From contig CP025321.1 of assembly GCA_004014935.1 (NCBI GenBank), forward strand, positions 2,046,001-2,110,000: 64,000 bases of DNA. Reading direction: 5' to 3'. Positions 10,804-20,892 of this stretch are shown here, piece by piece (position 1 is the stretch's first letter; every line of letters begins with the position of its first letter). Both the position numbers and the translations under genes were made by a program. The notes under the pieces are model-generated. The model made no database searches and was not told the origin of the DNA. It saw only the letters and a list, made by a program, of their open reading frames with translations. The DNA comes from Saccharomycopsis malanga. Lineage: Eukaryota; Ascomycota; Saccharomycetes; Ascoideales; Saccharomycopsidaceae.

Positions 10804-10989
10804 TCCCAAGTCCCCTTAGACATGGCGTGTATATACGAAACTGAAATGTACTGGGCTTGAAATATAGGATATCATTATTATATACGCGTTCTGTTTAAAG
10901 GGGTAGTGAGTGAAAAGTGTTGGTGATGAGAATCGAACCTGTGTTCCTGTTAGGTCTTGTATTTCTCTTTTCCAAATGGCCCAGTGGCC
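10804..10989. mobile_element. Inverted pair of SINE1 fragments
   Basis: A plus-orientation 3' half (10804-10880: CCCAAGTCCCCTTAGACATG, then ACTGGGCTTGAAATATAGG and tail) is joined head-on to a minus-orientation 5' half (10881-10989) that includes the B box (complement of GAATCGAACC) and the head end CCAAATGGCCCAGTGG. No full element is present. Confidence 0.7.
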
Positions 10990-11740
10990 ATAATAATAAT
11001 GATAACAGTCTTATTCTAATCTATAATAATAATCTTACAATAATAATAATAATAATAACAGTCTTATTCTATTCTATAAATTACAGTTTATATGCTAATA
11101 CTATTAGATGCACTCCAATATATAGTTTTAAGATCAGAAGCCAGTAAATTCTAATCCATAATAAAGATAATAATACTAATAATAGCCCAATCTATAAACT
11201 ACAGTTAGATGCACTCCAATATATATAATTTTAGGAAGATGGCCATATAAACCCCAGCTCACACTATTTTAAAGTAGCCAATGAAATCAATTGCAAGCTG
11301 GCCTGGAATTGTTCTCATTAAGCTACTTTGGTACTTGTCTTCTTACATATGACTGTTTAGGATATCATCCTTACATAATCGTTTATAATCCAGTAGGCAA
11401 GAAACACTGCAGTTTAACTGGTAAGAATTAGTGGCAGAGTTTTGCAGGGTTTATATTATTGATACCTTTAGAGAAAATCCATCTTGTTTCGGCGATTGCA
11501 AAGATTCAGACTTCCTTCCCACACGGTTTGCCGATAGCAAGGGATTGTGCCGTTTGTCCTTACATACCAGGTGGGGTTTTTGTATTCAATCTAACCGTAC
11601 ACATTTGCTATGATTGTCTATAGAATTGCCATAGCCAGACGGACCAAGCTAAGGTTGAAGAATAATACCGCACTTGAGATCATCTGCGAGTGAACAAGAG
11701 GTGCATATTCGAGAAGGACACGAGCGGACTGTTGAGTAGC
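10990..11740. other. Gene-poor intergenic DNA
   Basis: TAA/AAT-rich runs with imperfect duplications (CAGTCTTATTCTA near 11007 and 11059; GATGCACTCCAATATATA near 11107 and 11209). No gene is supported. Confidence 0.5.
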
Positions 11741-11757
11741 ATGTTATGCATGTTATG

Positions 11758-11826
11758 CAGGTATGCTATGCTATGCTATGCTATGGTATGCTATGCTATG
11801 CTATACTATGCATGCTTATGCATAAC
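11758..11826. repeat. Pentanucleotide repeat (GCTAT)n
   Basis: About ten near-perfect GCTAT units, interrupted once by GGTAT and once by ACTAT, between ATGCATGTTATGCAG and ATGCATGCTTATGC. Confidence 0.9.
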
Positions 11827-12329
11827 ATGTCACCGTGCATCTTGCCGCCCGCCACTCGTGAACACCTCCCTCAACTTGTTGTCAGGGGTATTTTCCACGC
11901 AACGGCCTACCGTTGATTGGCAGTCCATGTTCGACGGACTCGTCTACCAGCTAAGCGTGCCCCAACAATTGATATTTGAGAAAAAATTTTCAAGATACGA
12001 GAGTATCAAAGATTGACATTTTGATGTCTGGGCGCCATTTGAGGAAGTGGGTTTGATGCAAACATGCAAGCATCAGTATGCAATGTACGCTGAGTGACAA
12101 GTTGGAGGGAGGATGCATTAAACTTTCTGCAGATGGTATACATAGGTATGGCGTTTATAATGGAAAAGGATTGGTTGTCATGATTGTTAATGAGGATTCG
12201 AATTCAAACAAGAATATAATGTATTTAGTGTAAGAGTGGCTATGACGCGTTCTTTAAAGTGTATAATTCCAGAGATTTGTCACAGAATGTGTAGTATTTG
12301 TGAGATTACAAAAGGGAAATGTTGAATTA

Positions 12330-12396
12330 TATATAAAATGCATAGAAATGGCCAAAACATATATAAAATGCATAGAAATGGCCATAAAGTGCAATA
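12330..12396. repeat. 30-bp tandem duplication
   Basis: ATATATAAAATGCATAGAAA then TGGCCA occurs twice in direct succession. Confidence 0.85.
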
Positions 12397-12689
12397 AATG
12401 ATCATAACTTACAATAATGTTGAATTATCATGTTTTTCCACCCAGTTTCCAAAACGAGCTATCAATAATAAACTGCAAAATGCTCCACAGCATCAACAAT
12501 AAGATTGTTATGTCCGCAATGTATTTGATGATTGCCGGCAAGCATCTTAGACCCGGCTATTATTATGGAGTTAAAGACCTTAAACTGTAACTTTAGTACT
12601 CAGTACAGAAAGTATATATTCTTAAACACAAAATAGTCTACGATGACGAAGGACAAAGCTTATCATCACTCTTTTCTTTCTCAATCTGC

Positions 12690-12838
12690 CAAATAGCCGC
12701 TGGCCGTATGGTTGGTGCTCTAGAAAAGAGAATTGGCACACTTTACCACATGGTAGTCTAGAGAAGAGACTTGATAACGAACACTACTCGCTACTTTTAC
12801 GATGCTGAACAGGTAACTGGCTGAAATACGACCTAGAC
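12690..12838 (+). mobile_element. SINE1 5' fragment, diverged
   Basis: Plus-orientation SINE1 head (GCTGGCCGTATGGTTGGTGC, a degraded A box) followed by a duplicated GTCTAGAGAAGAGA segment and body (CTCGCTACTTTTACGATGCT, then ACGACCTAGACG). It has the same internal subtype as 9602-9783. There is no 3' end. Confidence 0.65.
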
Positions 12839-13390
12839 GCGTCTTCTTGATTTGTATTTACAATGCAGTAATACTGCGGAACCTTTGTCGGTAGCAATGA
12901 ATTGCAAACTACTGGCAAAAGGAACAAATAGCCATTAAAGATAGCTTATATATATATATATATATATACTTTGAAAACGTGACGTTATCCCAATGAGTTA
13001 TTGCCAAGTTGTTAAAAGTGCAACTAAGTTGGCCATTAGACAAGTTGCCATGGCATGCACAATATGCATTTGGCATGCATGCATGCATTTGGCAGTTTTC
13101 AAATTGCTGCGAGTGAACGCGTTTAGCGTGCATCATCGTGCCTAAGGTTTGAGCAGAATAAGATTATGCAGTGAAGGTTAATTCTATGCTTGAAGATCTT
13201 TGTTCATGCGCGCTCCTGCGGGCCGTCTATTGTCTTTCTAATGCACTATTTAGCCACATTATCAAATCCTTTCAAGGGGTAAATAACTAAGTGAATAAAT
13301 TCTCAAACTGTTTTCTGTATTTTGATTTGGCAAGCCACTACACAAAAAGGTGACTTGTATTATCCAGCAGGTCATTAGGTTGAGAAAGAG

Positions 13391-13421
<31 letters not shown>
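13391..13421. repeat. Poly-A tract (31 A)
   Basis: Uninterrupted A31, directly preceded by GAGAAAGAG. It may be simple sequence or the trace of an old retroposed tail; nothing adjacent decides this. Confidence 0.9.
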
Positions 13422-13423
<2 letters not shown>

Positions 13424-14451
13424 TATGCAAAAGCACGCCTCCTTGCATTGTAGACGCAGCTACGAGATGCAACCATTACATATTTTCTGCCGTTGAATGC
13501 ACTGAATTTTCACTTAATCACTTGTAGGTGGAAAACCCCCCCTTTATTATAGATATATCAACCAATAATCAGTATACAAAACATAAGCCAGTCGTGTCTA
13601 TGACACTTGCAGTATGTAATAATGATATATTGGGAAAGATCCAATGAATAAAGAAACTTTAGCATGCCAGTTTCACCTTGTTTTGCCATCAACAGGCCAA
13701 CATCTAGCATGCAGATGGTCTCCACTATTGTTTCTTCTTATCTCAGCTGCCGAAAATGTCTGGTTTTGAACCTGCTGGGTCCCTTTCGCCTGCAGTTGGA
13801 TCTGAAGATGGAGATCGCCAGTACCAATTGGGAAACAGAGCGTAGTTGGACGAGGATTACTATGATATATATTGAGTTGGTTGCAGTTGGTTGCCATTGC
13901 GGAGATAAGAGAGAGAAGGCACAGGGCGGAGGAAAGATTGAAGATTACAACTTGTCAAGAGGTCACGTCAACCAGCAGGTAAACTAGCTGGCTGCACAAC
14001 AAAGCGTAGTGCAAAGCGTAGTGCAAAGCGCAGTGCAATGTGCATTGCAATGTGCATTGCAATGCATTGCATGGTTGCGACAAGTTGAGTTGCAGGTTAT
14101 GGTGCCTTGCTGGGACTGCCGTATGTGGGCTGCGCATTTTGGCCTGCATAAACTCATGCATCTTGCTGCAGCGAAGTTTCTTTAAGCCCAGTCCTGCGTC
14201 GTAGTGTGGCCCGCTGCACAGAATATGTTTGGGTTGAACCTTATTATCCAACTTTCCATTCTCGTTTTCTATATAATAAATGTGGTTTCTTGCATCTGGG
14301 TTCATCTGTATGAGCAGACTGCTTACTTGTTTCCTGGCTTGTGCATATTCAATTCTGCAAGTGCGGCATAGTAATTTCCACCCTTTTCAAAGTGACTTGT
14401 CTTGATTTATATTCCGGTGACCAAACTCTTTTCGTGTCACCACAGTGTTTG
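13422..14451. other. Upstream region of the gene at 14452, with GCA/TGCA-rich repeats
   Basis: Contains short repeats such as GCGTAGTGCAAA and CAATGTGCATTG (14000-14075). It may hold the promoter and a long 5' leader of the next gene. A 107-codon ORF (13664-13987) has no recognisable feature. Confidence 0.4.
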
Positions 14452-16281
14452 ATGTCGGGCTTTGATGCTTTTAATGCCATGAACCCGGATATGGAGGCCG
14501 ATCCCAACAGGCTCAACGAGATGGAGGCTTTTACAGATTTCAACGCAGGGCTACTTGCGCAGGAATCGCAGATGCAAATACCAATGCCAATGCCAATGCA
14601 AATGCAAATGCCAATGCAAATGCAAACGCCAATGCAAATGCAAATGCAAACGTCAATTCAAACGCCAATGCAGGCCGCCAGCAACAGTAACAGTAACAGT
14701 AACAGTAACAGCAGCTTTCAGCCTGCGGATAACGGCGCTGCATCGTCAATGGCGCTCGGCTTTGCAGACAGCAGGACCACCACAGACTCCAATTATGCGT
14801 CTGCACCTGCAAACCACTACATCAATATGCCTGTGACCCTTGCGTCCAGCATCAGTAAAAACCCCGCGCAGAACGCAAGTTCTACGGACCACTTCTTGTC
14901 GTCGCCGTCCCCGGCCTTTGAGCTCGCCGGCGGCTACCACTCCAAACCACACAACTACCAGATGGTGTCCCACGCGCACGTGATCAACACCAGCATCCCG
15001 TACTCCGAGGACTTGCAGCCCTCTGTATTGTCGGCGGCCAGCGGCGCGTCCTTCGACATACCGCAGGATTACCTTTCGCTCGGCCTTGCGCCCGAGGACG
15101 ACTTCAAGTCGCCGTATCCGACTCCGCCCGACAGCTTGGGCCTTTCCCGGAACGCGTCCACCGCGCCATCCTCCGCGTCCGCACGGGCCGACGCGCCGCT
15201 CCCGGACCTCATGTATCCGTACCCCCAGTACCCGATGCCGGCCGGCGGCTATCTGTTCCAGTACCAGGAGCCGTTCTTCAGCCCTCCGCAGCCGGTCCAC
15301 AAGTCCCCGAAGGCCGACACACAGCACCACATACTCCACGCACCGGCGCGGGCGCCTTACACGCCCGAGCTCAGCTCGGCGAACATGCTCATGGAGCCGA
15401 AGCGTGCCTCTGCCGCCGCCACTGCCACGGCCACGGCCGCGGGCGGCGCCGGGCGGTATCGTAAGTACCGGCTTGTACGAGGCATCAGCTCGGGCGGAAG
15501 CGTGGCACGGCCGCCTAAAGCCACGGACGCCTCGGCCCGCGTGACGTATGTTCCGGTGAACCTCAAGCTCCATGCCGCGTCGGTGAAGGACTTGTGTTTG
15601 CCGGAATGGAGCGCAGAAGAGAAGTCCGACAAGCGGAGAATCATCCGAATAGAGCGGCGGCAGGAAGGAGGCACGATCAACGCGGCGTTCTCGATTGTAG
15701 GCAGCGCGCAAGCAAACCCGGAGCAGGCGGCGGCGCCGCCGGGCGTAGATGTGGTGGAGGTCAGCTGTTTGGAGTGCTACAGCCGCCCGGGCGAGGACTC
15801 CGAGGACGACGACATCAGCGGCAACGAAAGCGACACCAACACCGCCATGAGCACGCCGAACAGCACCGGCGGTGGCGCCGCCGCCGCGCAGGACGGACTA
15901 GTGCGTAGCTTTTACATAACCAGCGTAGAGGTCATCAAGATTGTAGAATTGCTCATTTCGACGGACATTAAGCATCCGATCGAAAGAAGACGCGAGCGCG
16001 GACGAATAAGATCCAATTTGGTGCCTTTCTGGTCGAAAAAACCAATTTCCACCCGAAAAGGCACGTCCTCAACGCCGTCATCCAACTCGTCCTCGTCCAT
16101 GTCCGCAAACTCCCCGCTGGCGGACGCGGACTTTAGAGTGGAGTTGGCCAAACGGATTATGGGCTACGGCACCAGAAAACCAAGAGGCTTCGACAAGGAC
16201 GTCAGAATATTGAAATGGGAAAAGTTGGTCCCCGCACTAAAAAGAGCTTTGCAAAGTTATTATGTAGAAATCCCAAACTAA
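14452..16281 (+). CDS. Putative fungal transcriptional regulator with conserved C-terminal domain
   Basis: I start this at the ATG at 14452 (MSGFDAFNAMNPDMEAD), giving 609 residues; codons further upstream are open but lack a good ATG. The N-terminal half is low complexity: a Met-Gln-Pro hexanucleotide run near residues 40-65, an Asn-Ser run near 80, then Pro/Ser/Tyr-rich sequence as in activation domains. The C-terminal half is well ordered: VTYVPVNLKLHAASVKDLCL, KRRIIRIERRQ near 400, an acidic patch, IKHPIERRRERGRIRSNLVP then FWSKKP near 510-530, and RILKWEKLVPALKRALQSYY at the end. The RIRSNLVPFW block reminds me of the domain in fungal Medusa-like regulators (DUF7082), but I cannot confirm this. 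Its role as a nuclear regulator is inference. The gene is flanked on both sides by repeat-rich DNA. Confidence 0.8.
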   Translation: MSGFDAFNAMNPDMEADPNRLNEMEAFTDFNAGLLAQESQMQIPMPMPMQMQMPMQMQTPMQMQMQTSIQTPMQAASNSNSNSNSNSSFQPADNGAASSMALGFADSRTTTDSNYASAPANHYINMPVTLASSISKNPAQNASSTDHFLSSPSPAFELAGGYHSKPHNYQMVSHAHVINTSIPYSEDLQPSVLSAASGASFDIPQDYLSLGLAPEDDFKSPYPTPPDSLGLSRNASTAPSSASARADAPLPDLMYPYPQYPMPAGGYLFQYQEPFFSPPQPVHKSPKADTQHHILHAPARAPYTPELSSANMLMEPKRASAAATATATAAGGAGRYRKYRLVRGISSGGSVARPPKATDASARVTYVPVNLKLHAASVKDLCLPEWSAEEKSDKRRIIRIERRQEGGTINAAFSIVGSAQANPEQAAAPPGVDVVEVSCLECYSRPGEDSEDDDISGNESDTNTAMSTPNSTGGGAAAAQDGLVRSFYITSVEVIKIVELLISTDIKHPIERRRERGRIRSNLVPFWSKKPISTRKGTSSTPSSNSSSSMSANSPLADADFRVELAKRIMGYGTRKPRGFDKDVRILKWEKLVPALKRALQSYYVEIPN

Positions 16282-16482
16282 ACTTGTCGTATGTATAAAG
16301 TTGTTTTTTGTTGGTTTTCCATTTGGTTTTGCTTTACTTCATATATTGTATATTAATTAATGTCTGTAATGTTGAGCTTTAATGTATATTAAACTATTGT
16401 CTTATTAACATCAGCCTTAATGGATAAACTAATGTATATCATGTGAAGCAGTAATGACTATCATGTTTTGAATATATAATAT

Positions 16483-16605
16483 ACACGAAACTGATATGTA
16501 CTGGGCTTGAAATATAAGATTATTATTATTATTATTAATATACGCTAAATGTACTGGGCTTGAAATATAAGATTATTATTATCAATATTATTATATACGC
16601 TAATA
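16483..16605 (+). mobile_element. Two SINE1 3' ends in tandem
   Basis: ACTGATATGTACTGGGCTTG, then AAATATAAGA with an ATT tail, occurs twice (16489-16530 and 16552-16600). The second unit repeats only the last 30 bp or so. They could be two truncated insertions or a tail-mediated duplication. Confidence 0.75.
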
Positions 16606-16694
16606 ATTTGATACTCTGTACTACTTGCTATCACTTTATAGTAATGTTGTTGGATTAATATCTCCAGCTCGAAATTATGAAAAAGGAATTGCTT

Positions 16695-16835
16695 CAATAT
16701 TATTTATTTGCTATTGTAATAACAATAGAATCACTATATTAAATATTATTTATTTGCTATTGTAATAACAATAGAATCACTATATTAAATATTATTTATT
16801 TGCTATTGTAATAACAATAGAATAGCTACATTGAA
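16695..16835. repeat. 46-bp tandem repeat, three copies
   Basis: Units share AATATTATTTATTTGCTATT then GTAATAACAATAGAAT. Each unit includes the inverted motif CTATTGTAATAACAATAG, so each can form a small hairpin. Confidence 0.9.
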
Positions 16836-17604
16836 TATTTTCATTTGGTATTGTTGTATCATTGGTGGTATATGCTTCTATCGTTACCTTTTTGAGTCGA
16901 CACAAGTAGTCTACACTTGACTACCTTCAATAGATACCTCACTATTTTAACCGCTGTTTAAGACTCTATTTCCTCCTTTTTATTTTAGTCTTCTTTTATC
17001 CTTTTTATATAATCAGTTACGTTTTACCCATTCCCCCGTTCAATACAAATCCATCTTAATATTACAAGCCAATTTTACGAATATTAAACTGGTGTATATA
17101 TCATGTGAACCAGTAATGAAAATTAAACCAATATCTTATAGCAAAACTTGCCAGCCTGTCCTCACTTGTTAGTTGTCCATCTTCCAAACCTTTCTTTTTA
17201 GTCTCCTAGACGCTTTGGTCGCTAAATTCCAGTTTAGCTCTCCAAGCATCAATCTGCTTTTAGCTTGGACCTGTTTCCCCGGCAAACTCGTTCAAAAGCA
17301 AAGCCAGCAATCCTGATAGGCTTTGGAAACCTCAAGTCTGTTACAAAGCTTAAAAACTTGATGTCATCAAGATTCTACGTGACACGTTCATCTCCTACTT
17401 TAATCCACAGTGATTGTCCTATTTCAAAGACGCTCGATTGCTCAGGTGTATATTTGCACTTTGTTAAATGAGGCATACTTGTATCAATATTTCATTATTC
17501 CTATTTCCAAAAGCTTGAAAGAAAAGTAATAAAATCTAGACTACATAGCACCTCACGTTTCTCTAACACATCTTTTTAAAATAAAATTATCAACAAAAGA
17601 TATT
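16836..17604. other. Intergenic DNA with no recognisable gene
   Basis: AT-rich. A 68-codon open frame at 17265 lacks an ATG start and has no recognisable motif. Confidence 0.5.
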
Positions 17605-17690
17605 AGTCACTGGGCTCGGAATATAAGATAATGTATATTATCTTAGCCCAAAACATATCAATTTCGTATATACAACTCCCAGAAGAATGT
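17605..17690. mobile_element. Back-to-back SINE1 3' ends
   Basis: ACTGGGCTCGGAATATAAGA (plus) is followed at once by a minus-orientation 3' end (TTAGCCCAAAACATATCAAT, then TTCGTATATAC). Both are short and diverged. Confidence 0.55.
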
Positions 17691-17739
17691 AATAAAACGA
17701 ATCAGAAACTAGAACAGCGTGAAAGCAAAAAAATAAAGT

Positions 17740-18628
17740 TAAAGAAACATTTAACCATTTGCAATTTCAAGTTCAATAGAAATAAAAGTTTTTTTAGTGC
17801 GTACTTCCCAAATCTGAGATATAAAGCTTATTATTACACACCACGTTTTATTGAGCTCCATTAAATGTTCAATGTATACAGGAAGTCGAAATATGCTAGT
17901 TTGATAATATATGATGATTATTATAAATTGTGAGGTCCTCTGAGGACGTATAATGTACGATACTCTGTTCTTGCTCTTGAAATACGTGCTTCTTTGAAAT
18001 AGAAGCTCTTTTAAGCACTAAAGGAGCCAAAACAAAAACCCCAAAAGCAATAAAACACTATATAATAACTTTGAAAAATAAGAGGAGTCTCTCTGAGAGG
18101 CTAAAAACACGATTTTTAACAGATTATGTGTTATTTTCGACAAAATGATACTTTCTCACTGTTAAATACTTTATCAAAGCCAAATCTCAAAATAAAGTAC
18201 ATAGTATACAACTCTTAAGTTCAAAGAGTATAGCAATATAATTTATTTGTGGTTTGGTTCGCCAACTGGACTCTTGAATATGATTTGAAAGAATCAACTT
18301 TTTGTAAAAATTGTCAATTTCCCGTTTTGTCGAATATTTATTCGGAAATCTAATAATTTTTATTATAAGTAGTACTATAGTATAAGAAAAAAATTCCAAA
18401 TTTTGGGGTATGTTTTTCAAATCAAAATAATCTGGATATCACTGATTTATTTGATTAAAACGTTTGATAATTACTTCAAAACGTCAACAGCGCGAATCGA
18501 GTACCAAAACCCCAAGTGAGGAACGCCACACTTGTTTTTCTGCGCTATCCTGCACTATCCTGCGCTATTCTGCACTGTTTTGTGTGGCGCATGTTCCAAC
18601 CAACTCGGCCACTTGGCAATAGTAAGAC
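17740..18628 (-). repeat. Rep2 dispersed repeat, copy A
   Basis: About 0.85-0.9 kb, aligning by eye along its length with 53335-54095 (other strand) and 58965-59822 (same strand). Landmarks on the plus strand are ACACGATTTTTAACAGATTA, then TATTTTCGACAAAATGA, the GTACCAAAACC block and ACGCCACACTTG near 18520, a CTGCGCTATC/CTGCACTATC short repeat, and the end at TTGGCAATAGTAAG. On the minus strand the element starts with a tRNA-like A box (TGGCCGAGTTGG). Minus-oriented SINE1 lies next to it at 18638. No coding capacity is seen; family unknown. Confidence 0.75.
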
Positions 18629-18637
18629 TCTGGATAC

Positions 18638-18934
18638 AATAATATATTTCAAGCCCAGTACATATCAATTTCGTATATAAGCGCTGTCTAAAGGGACTTG
18701 GTAAAGCCCAATCCGGTCCTGTTTATCATGATTACCTCATCCAATTGATTGGCAAGTAAGCACTAGACTTTGGCCTATGGTGTGTTTCAGACAGTTACAC
18801 TTGCCTATGAAACCATCTTCAACATCATAAGAAGCAGCAAGTAAAAGTGTTTGTCTTGGGAATCGAACCCGTGTTCCTGTTAGGTGTGTTTTCTCTTCTC
18901 TGAGAGCACTGGCCACTGAGCCATACTTCCCAGC
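18638..18934 (-). mobile_element. Full-length SINE1 copy
   Basis: Nearly 300 bp in minus orientation. The head is at 18905-18934, with a perfect A box (complement of CCACTGAGCCA, 18913-18923) and a perfect B box (complement of GGAATCGAACC). The 43-bp gap between the boxes suits an internal RNA polymerase III promoter. The body and conserved 3' end (complement of TTTCAAGCCCAGTACATATC) follow. No clear target-site duplication is visible. It abuts Rep2 copy A. Confidence 0.88.
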
Positions 18935-19400
18935 GACTTTATCAATTTTTAACAATTTTTTGAATGTATGACCCATTTTACTTTAATTACTTCTTTCAAT
19001 ACATAAATTTAATCGCTTCTCTATATAGCCATAATTCACCTTAATCTGTTGTCAACCTATACAAAGCCCTCATACAGTCTATAAAACTCAATGTTATGTT
19101 TTACAATATAGAATATAGTTTTTATTAGCTTCAATATTCGAAGGAGCAGCAGGTAACGTTCATTAGACGTTCACCACCTGTGAACAATTATTCAAGCGCT
19201 ATGATTCAGCGTTTTTAGGCTTCATGAGGAATCCAAAGATGTTACAGCAGAAATACTGAATAATATAAGTTTTATGTATTAAAATTGTGAAAAATGTGTA
19301 TGCAAAACTGGAAATCATAATCTGTAATGAGCAATAGAGAGAGAAGTATGAATAATATAAGAAAAAATGCAAAAAACTGTGAAAGCAATTCAAATCCTGA
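18935..19400. other. Downstream flank of the gene ending at 19401
   Basis: AT-rich; no gene, tRNA or clear repeat seen. Confidence 0.5.
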
Positions 19401-20090
19401 TTACTCAGTTAGCCAACTGATCATACGGTGCATTCCTTTGGTGGTGGTCTTGTTGGATCTTGGAGAACGTGGCTTTCTTTTTGAATGGTTCTCAGAAGTG
19501 GCATCACTGTGATAATAATAATCGTCTTCCTCCAGAAAGCCTTCTGAATCATTGTGGCTATCTCCATACTTTTGTCGCTGTTGTTCAGCAAGACGTTGCT
19601 GTTGTAAAATGTACAACTTTTGACGTTGTGTCAACGGTTTATGGAATTTGACCATTATTTCCTGTCCTGGGCGAATGAACTGTGTGTAGTGAGATGGAAT
19701 AAAAGCAAATTCGTGGTTCTTGTCAATGAGAATCAACTCTTTTTTGGAAATAAAGCGACTGTATTCTGGAAAAGCGTCTTGTAAACATTGTTGGAAACCC
19801 AACCAGGTGTTGACAAATTCAAACGGAAACTGGTATGCATTGGTGGCAGGTTCCCCATCGATTCTGACGATTATGGGGTCGCCTTTCTTCACTTTATTGT
19901 TTCCTTTGCTCTTGTTGCTTCCATTACTACCTTTGGCCATGGTGATAAAGTTTCGATATAGCGTGTCGGCAGAAACCACTGATTCAGTATCTGAGCAGTC
20001 TGGTTCGTATCTTTTTCTGAATGCCTTTCCTATAGCAGACTCTGAATGGATGTCATCCCAGCCTCCTGGAACACGAAACACTTCTGTCAT
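19401..20090 (-). CDS. Protein with a fungal ubiquitin-like domain
   Basis: 229 residues from the ATG at 20090 (MTEVFRVPGGWDDIHSESAI). The middle part, about residues 70-152, reads IIVRIDGEPATNAYQFPFEF, VNTWLGFQQCLQDAF, ELILIDKNHEFAFIPSHYTQ, FIRPGQEIMVKFH. That order (basic strand, a FPFE-x(2)-TW helix start, then PGQEI-V) fits the fungal ubiquitin-like fold often annotated ULD_fung. A Gln-rich helix follows, then an acidic patch (FLEEDDYYYHSD) and a basic Ser/Arg tail (KRKPRSPRSNK). No TM or signal peptide is seen. Function unknown; it may be an interaction adaptor. The gene stands alone between repeats and the large repeat-protein gene. Confidence 0.75.
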   Translation of the reverse strand: MTEVFRVPGGWDDIHSESAIGKAFRKRYEPDCSDTESVVSADTLYRNFITMAKGSNGSNKSKGNNKVKKGDPIIVRIDGEPATNAYQFPFEFVNTWLGFQQCLQDAFPEYSRFISKKELILIDKNHEFAFIPSHYTQFIRPGQEIMVKFHKPLTQRQKLYILQQQRLAEQQRQKYGDSHNDSEGFLEEDDYYYHSDATSENHSKRKPRSPRSNKTTTKGMHRMISWLTE

Positions 20091-20892
20091 TTTTGAATCA
20101 GAGATAGAAATTGTTGCAAAGACTGTTGGATGTCTGTATGTTTTATTGGTTACCTCTGGTTGACCGCTGCGGATCCTAACTGCTCTGTAACAAATTGAAA
20201 ATTTTTCCTCTTACTCGATGTTGTCTAGTGAGCTACATTCCAAAGTAAACTTGTTTCCTCTTGCCAACCGGGATTTTCATTGATATATAGTAGGACCTTT
20301 CTACGTATCGTCAACTGGTCAGATCTGCACTCGCAGCCTCCACCACAGGTCATTGGTTTCGAAAGAAACTTAACGCCCTTCTACCATGCGAGACACTGTC
20401 AAACTACAGGGTGCTAAAACTACGGATAAGTGCCTTCCAGCATTATCAATCTCGTCTAGTGAGTCAATCTTACCGTGTAATATATTAGACACGGACGCAT
20501 ATTAAACTGAAAAATAGATGGCTGGCTACGCACTGTTAATGTTGAACTGCAAACTAGAAAGTAATAGCTATCTACACGGGGTATATGTAGAGTATTAGCG
20601 ATACTAAACATAGAACTGGGATTTTTTATTTGAGCAAGCCTTTGGCGTTCTGTTAAAGCTTAAACTGACTGGATCTTGAATTGCTATGAAAATACGTATA
20701 ATATTACTATCAGCAAGAACCGATGTATTTGTAGAACACATCCCATACAATTCAGAAAACATACAATTCAGAACAAAACATTGATTCAATAAATAAAATC
20801 AAACAATAAGAAAGTTTGCTATTCATAATCACAACAGAATAGACTGTAAAATCAAGTAAAAAACCAAATAAAAAATCAACAAAAGATATTAA
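20091..20892. other. Intergenic region between the ubiquitin-like-domain gene and the large repeat-protein gene
   Basis: Contains the promoter of the gene ending at 19401 and the terminator side of the gene at 20893-27324. No further gene or SINE copy recognised. Confidence 0.5.

Noticed and set aside
11690-12016. 108-codon Cys/Tyr-rich ORF
   Set aside because: It opens at GTG and is largely the translation of the GCTAT repeat.
13664-13987. 107-codon ATG-initiated ORF
   Set aside because: No motif or family resemblance; lies in the upstream region of the regulator gene.
14746-15711. 321-codon ORF on the minus strand
   Set aside because: Arg/Gly-rich shadow of the GC-rich regulator gene on the other strand.
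17740-18628. Rep2 as a solo LTR
   Set aside because: No TG..CA ends or short flanking duplication could be seen, and one end has a tRNA-like A box; class left open.
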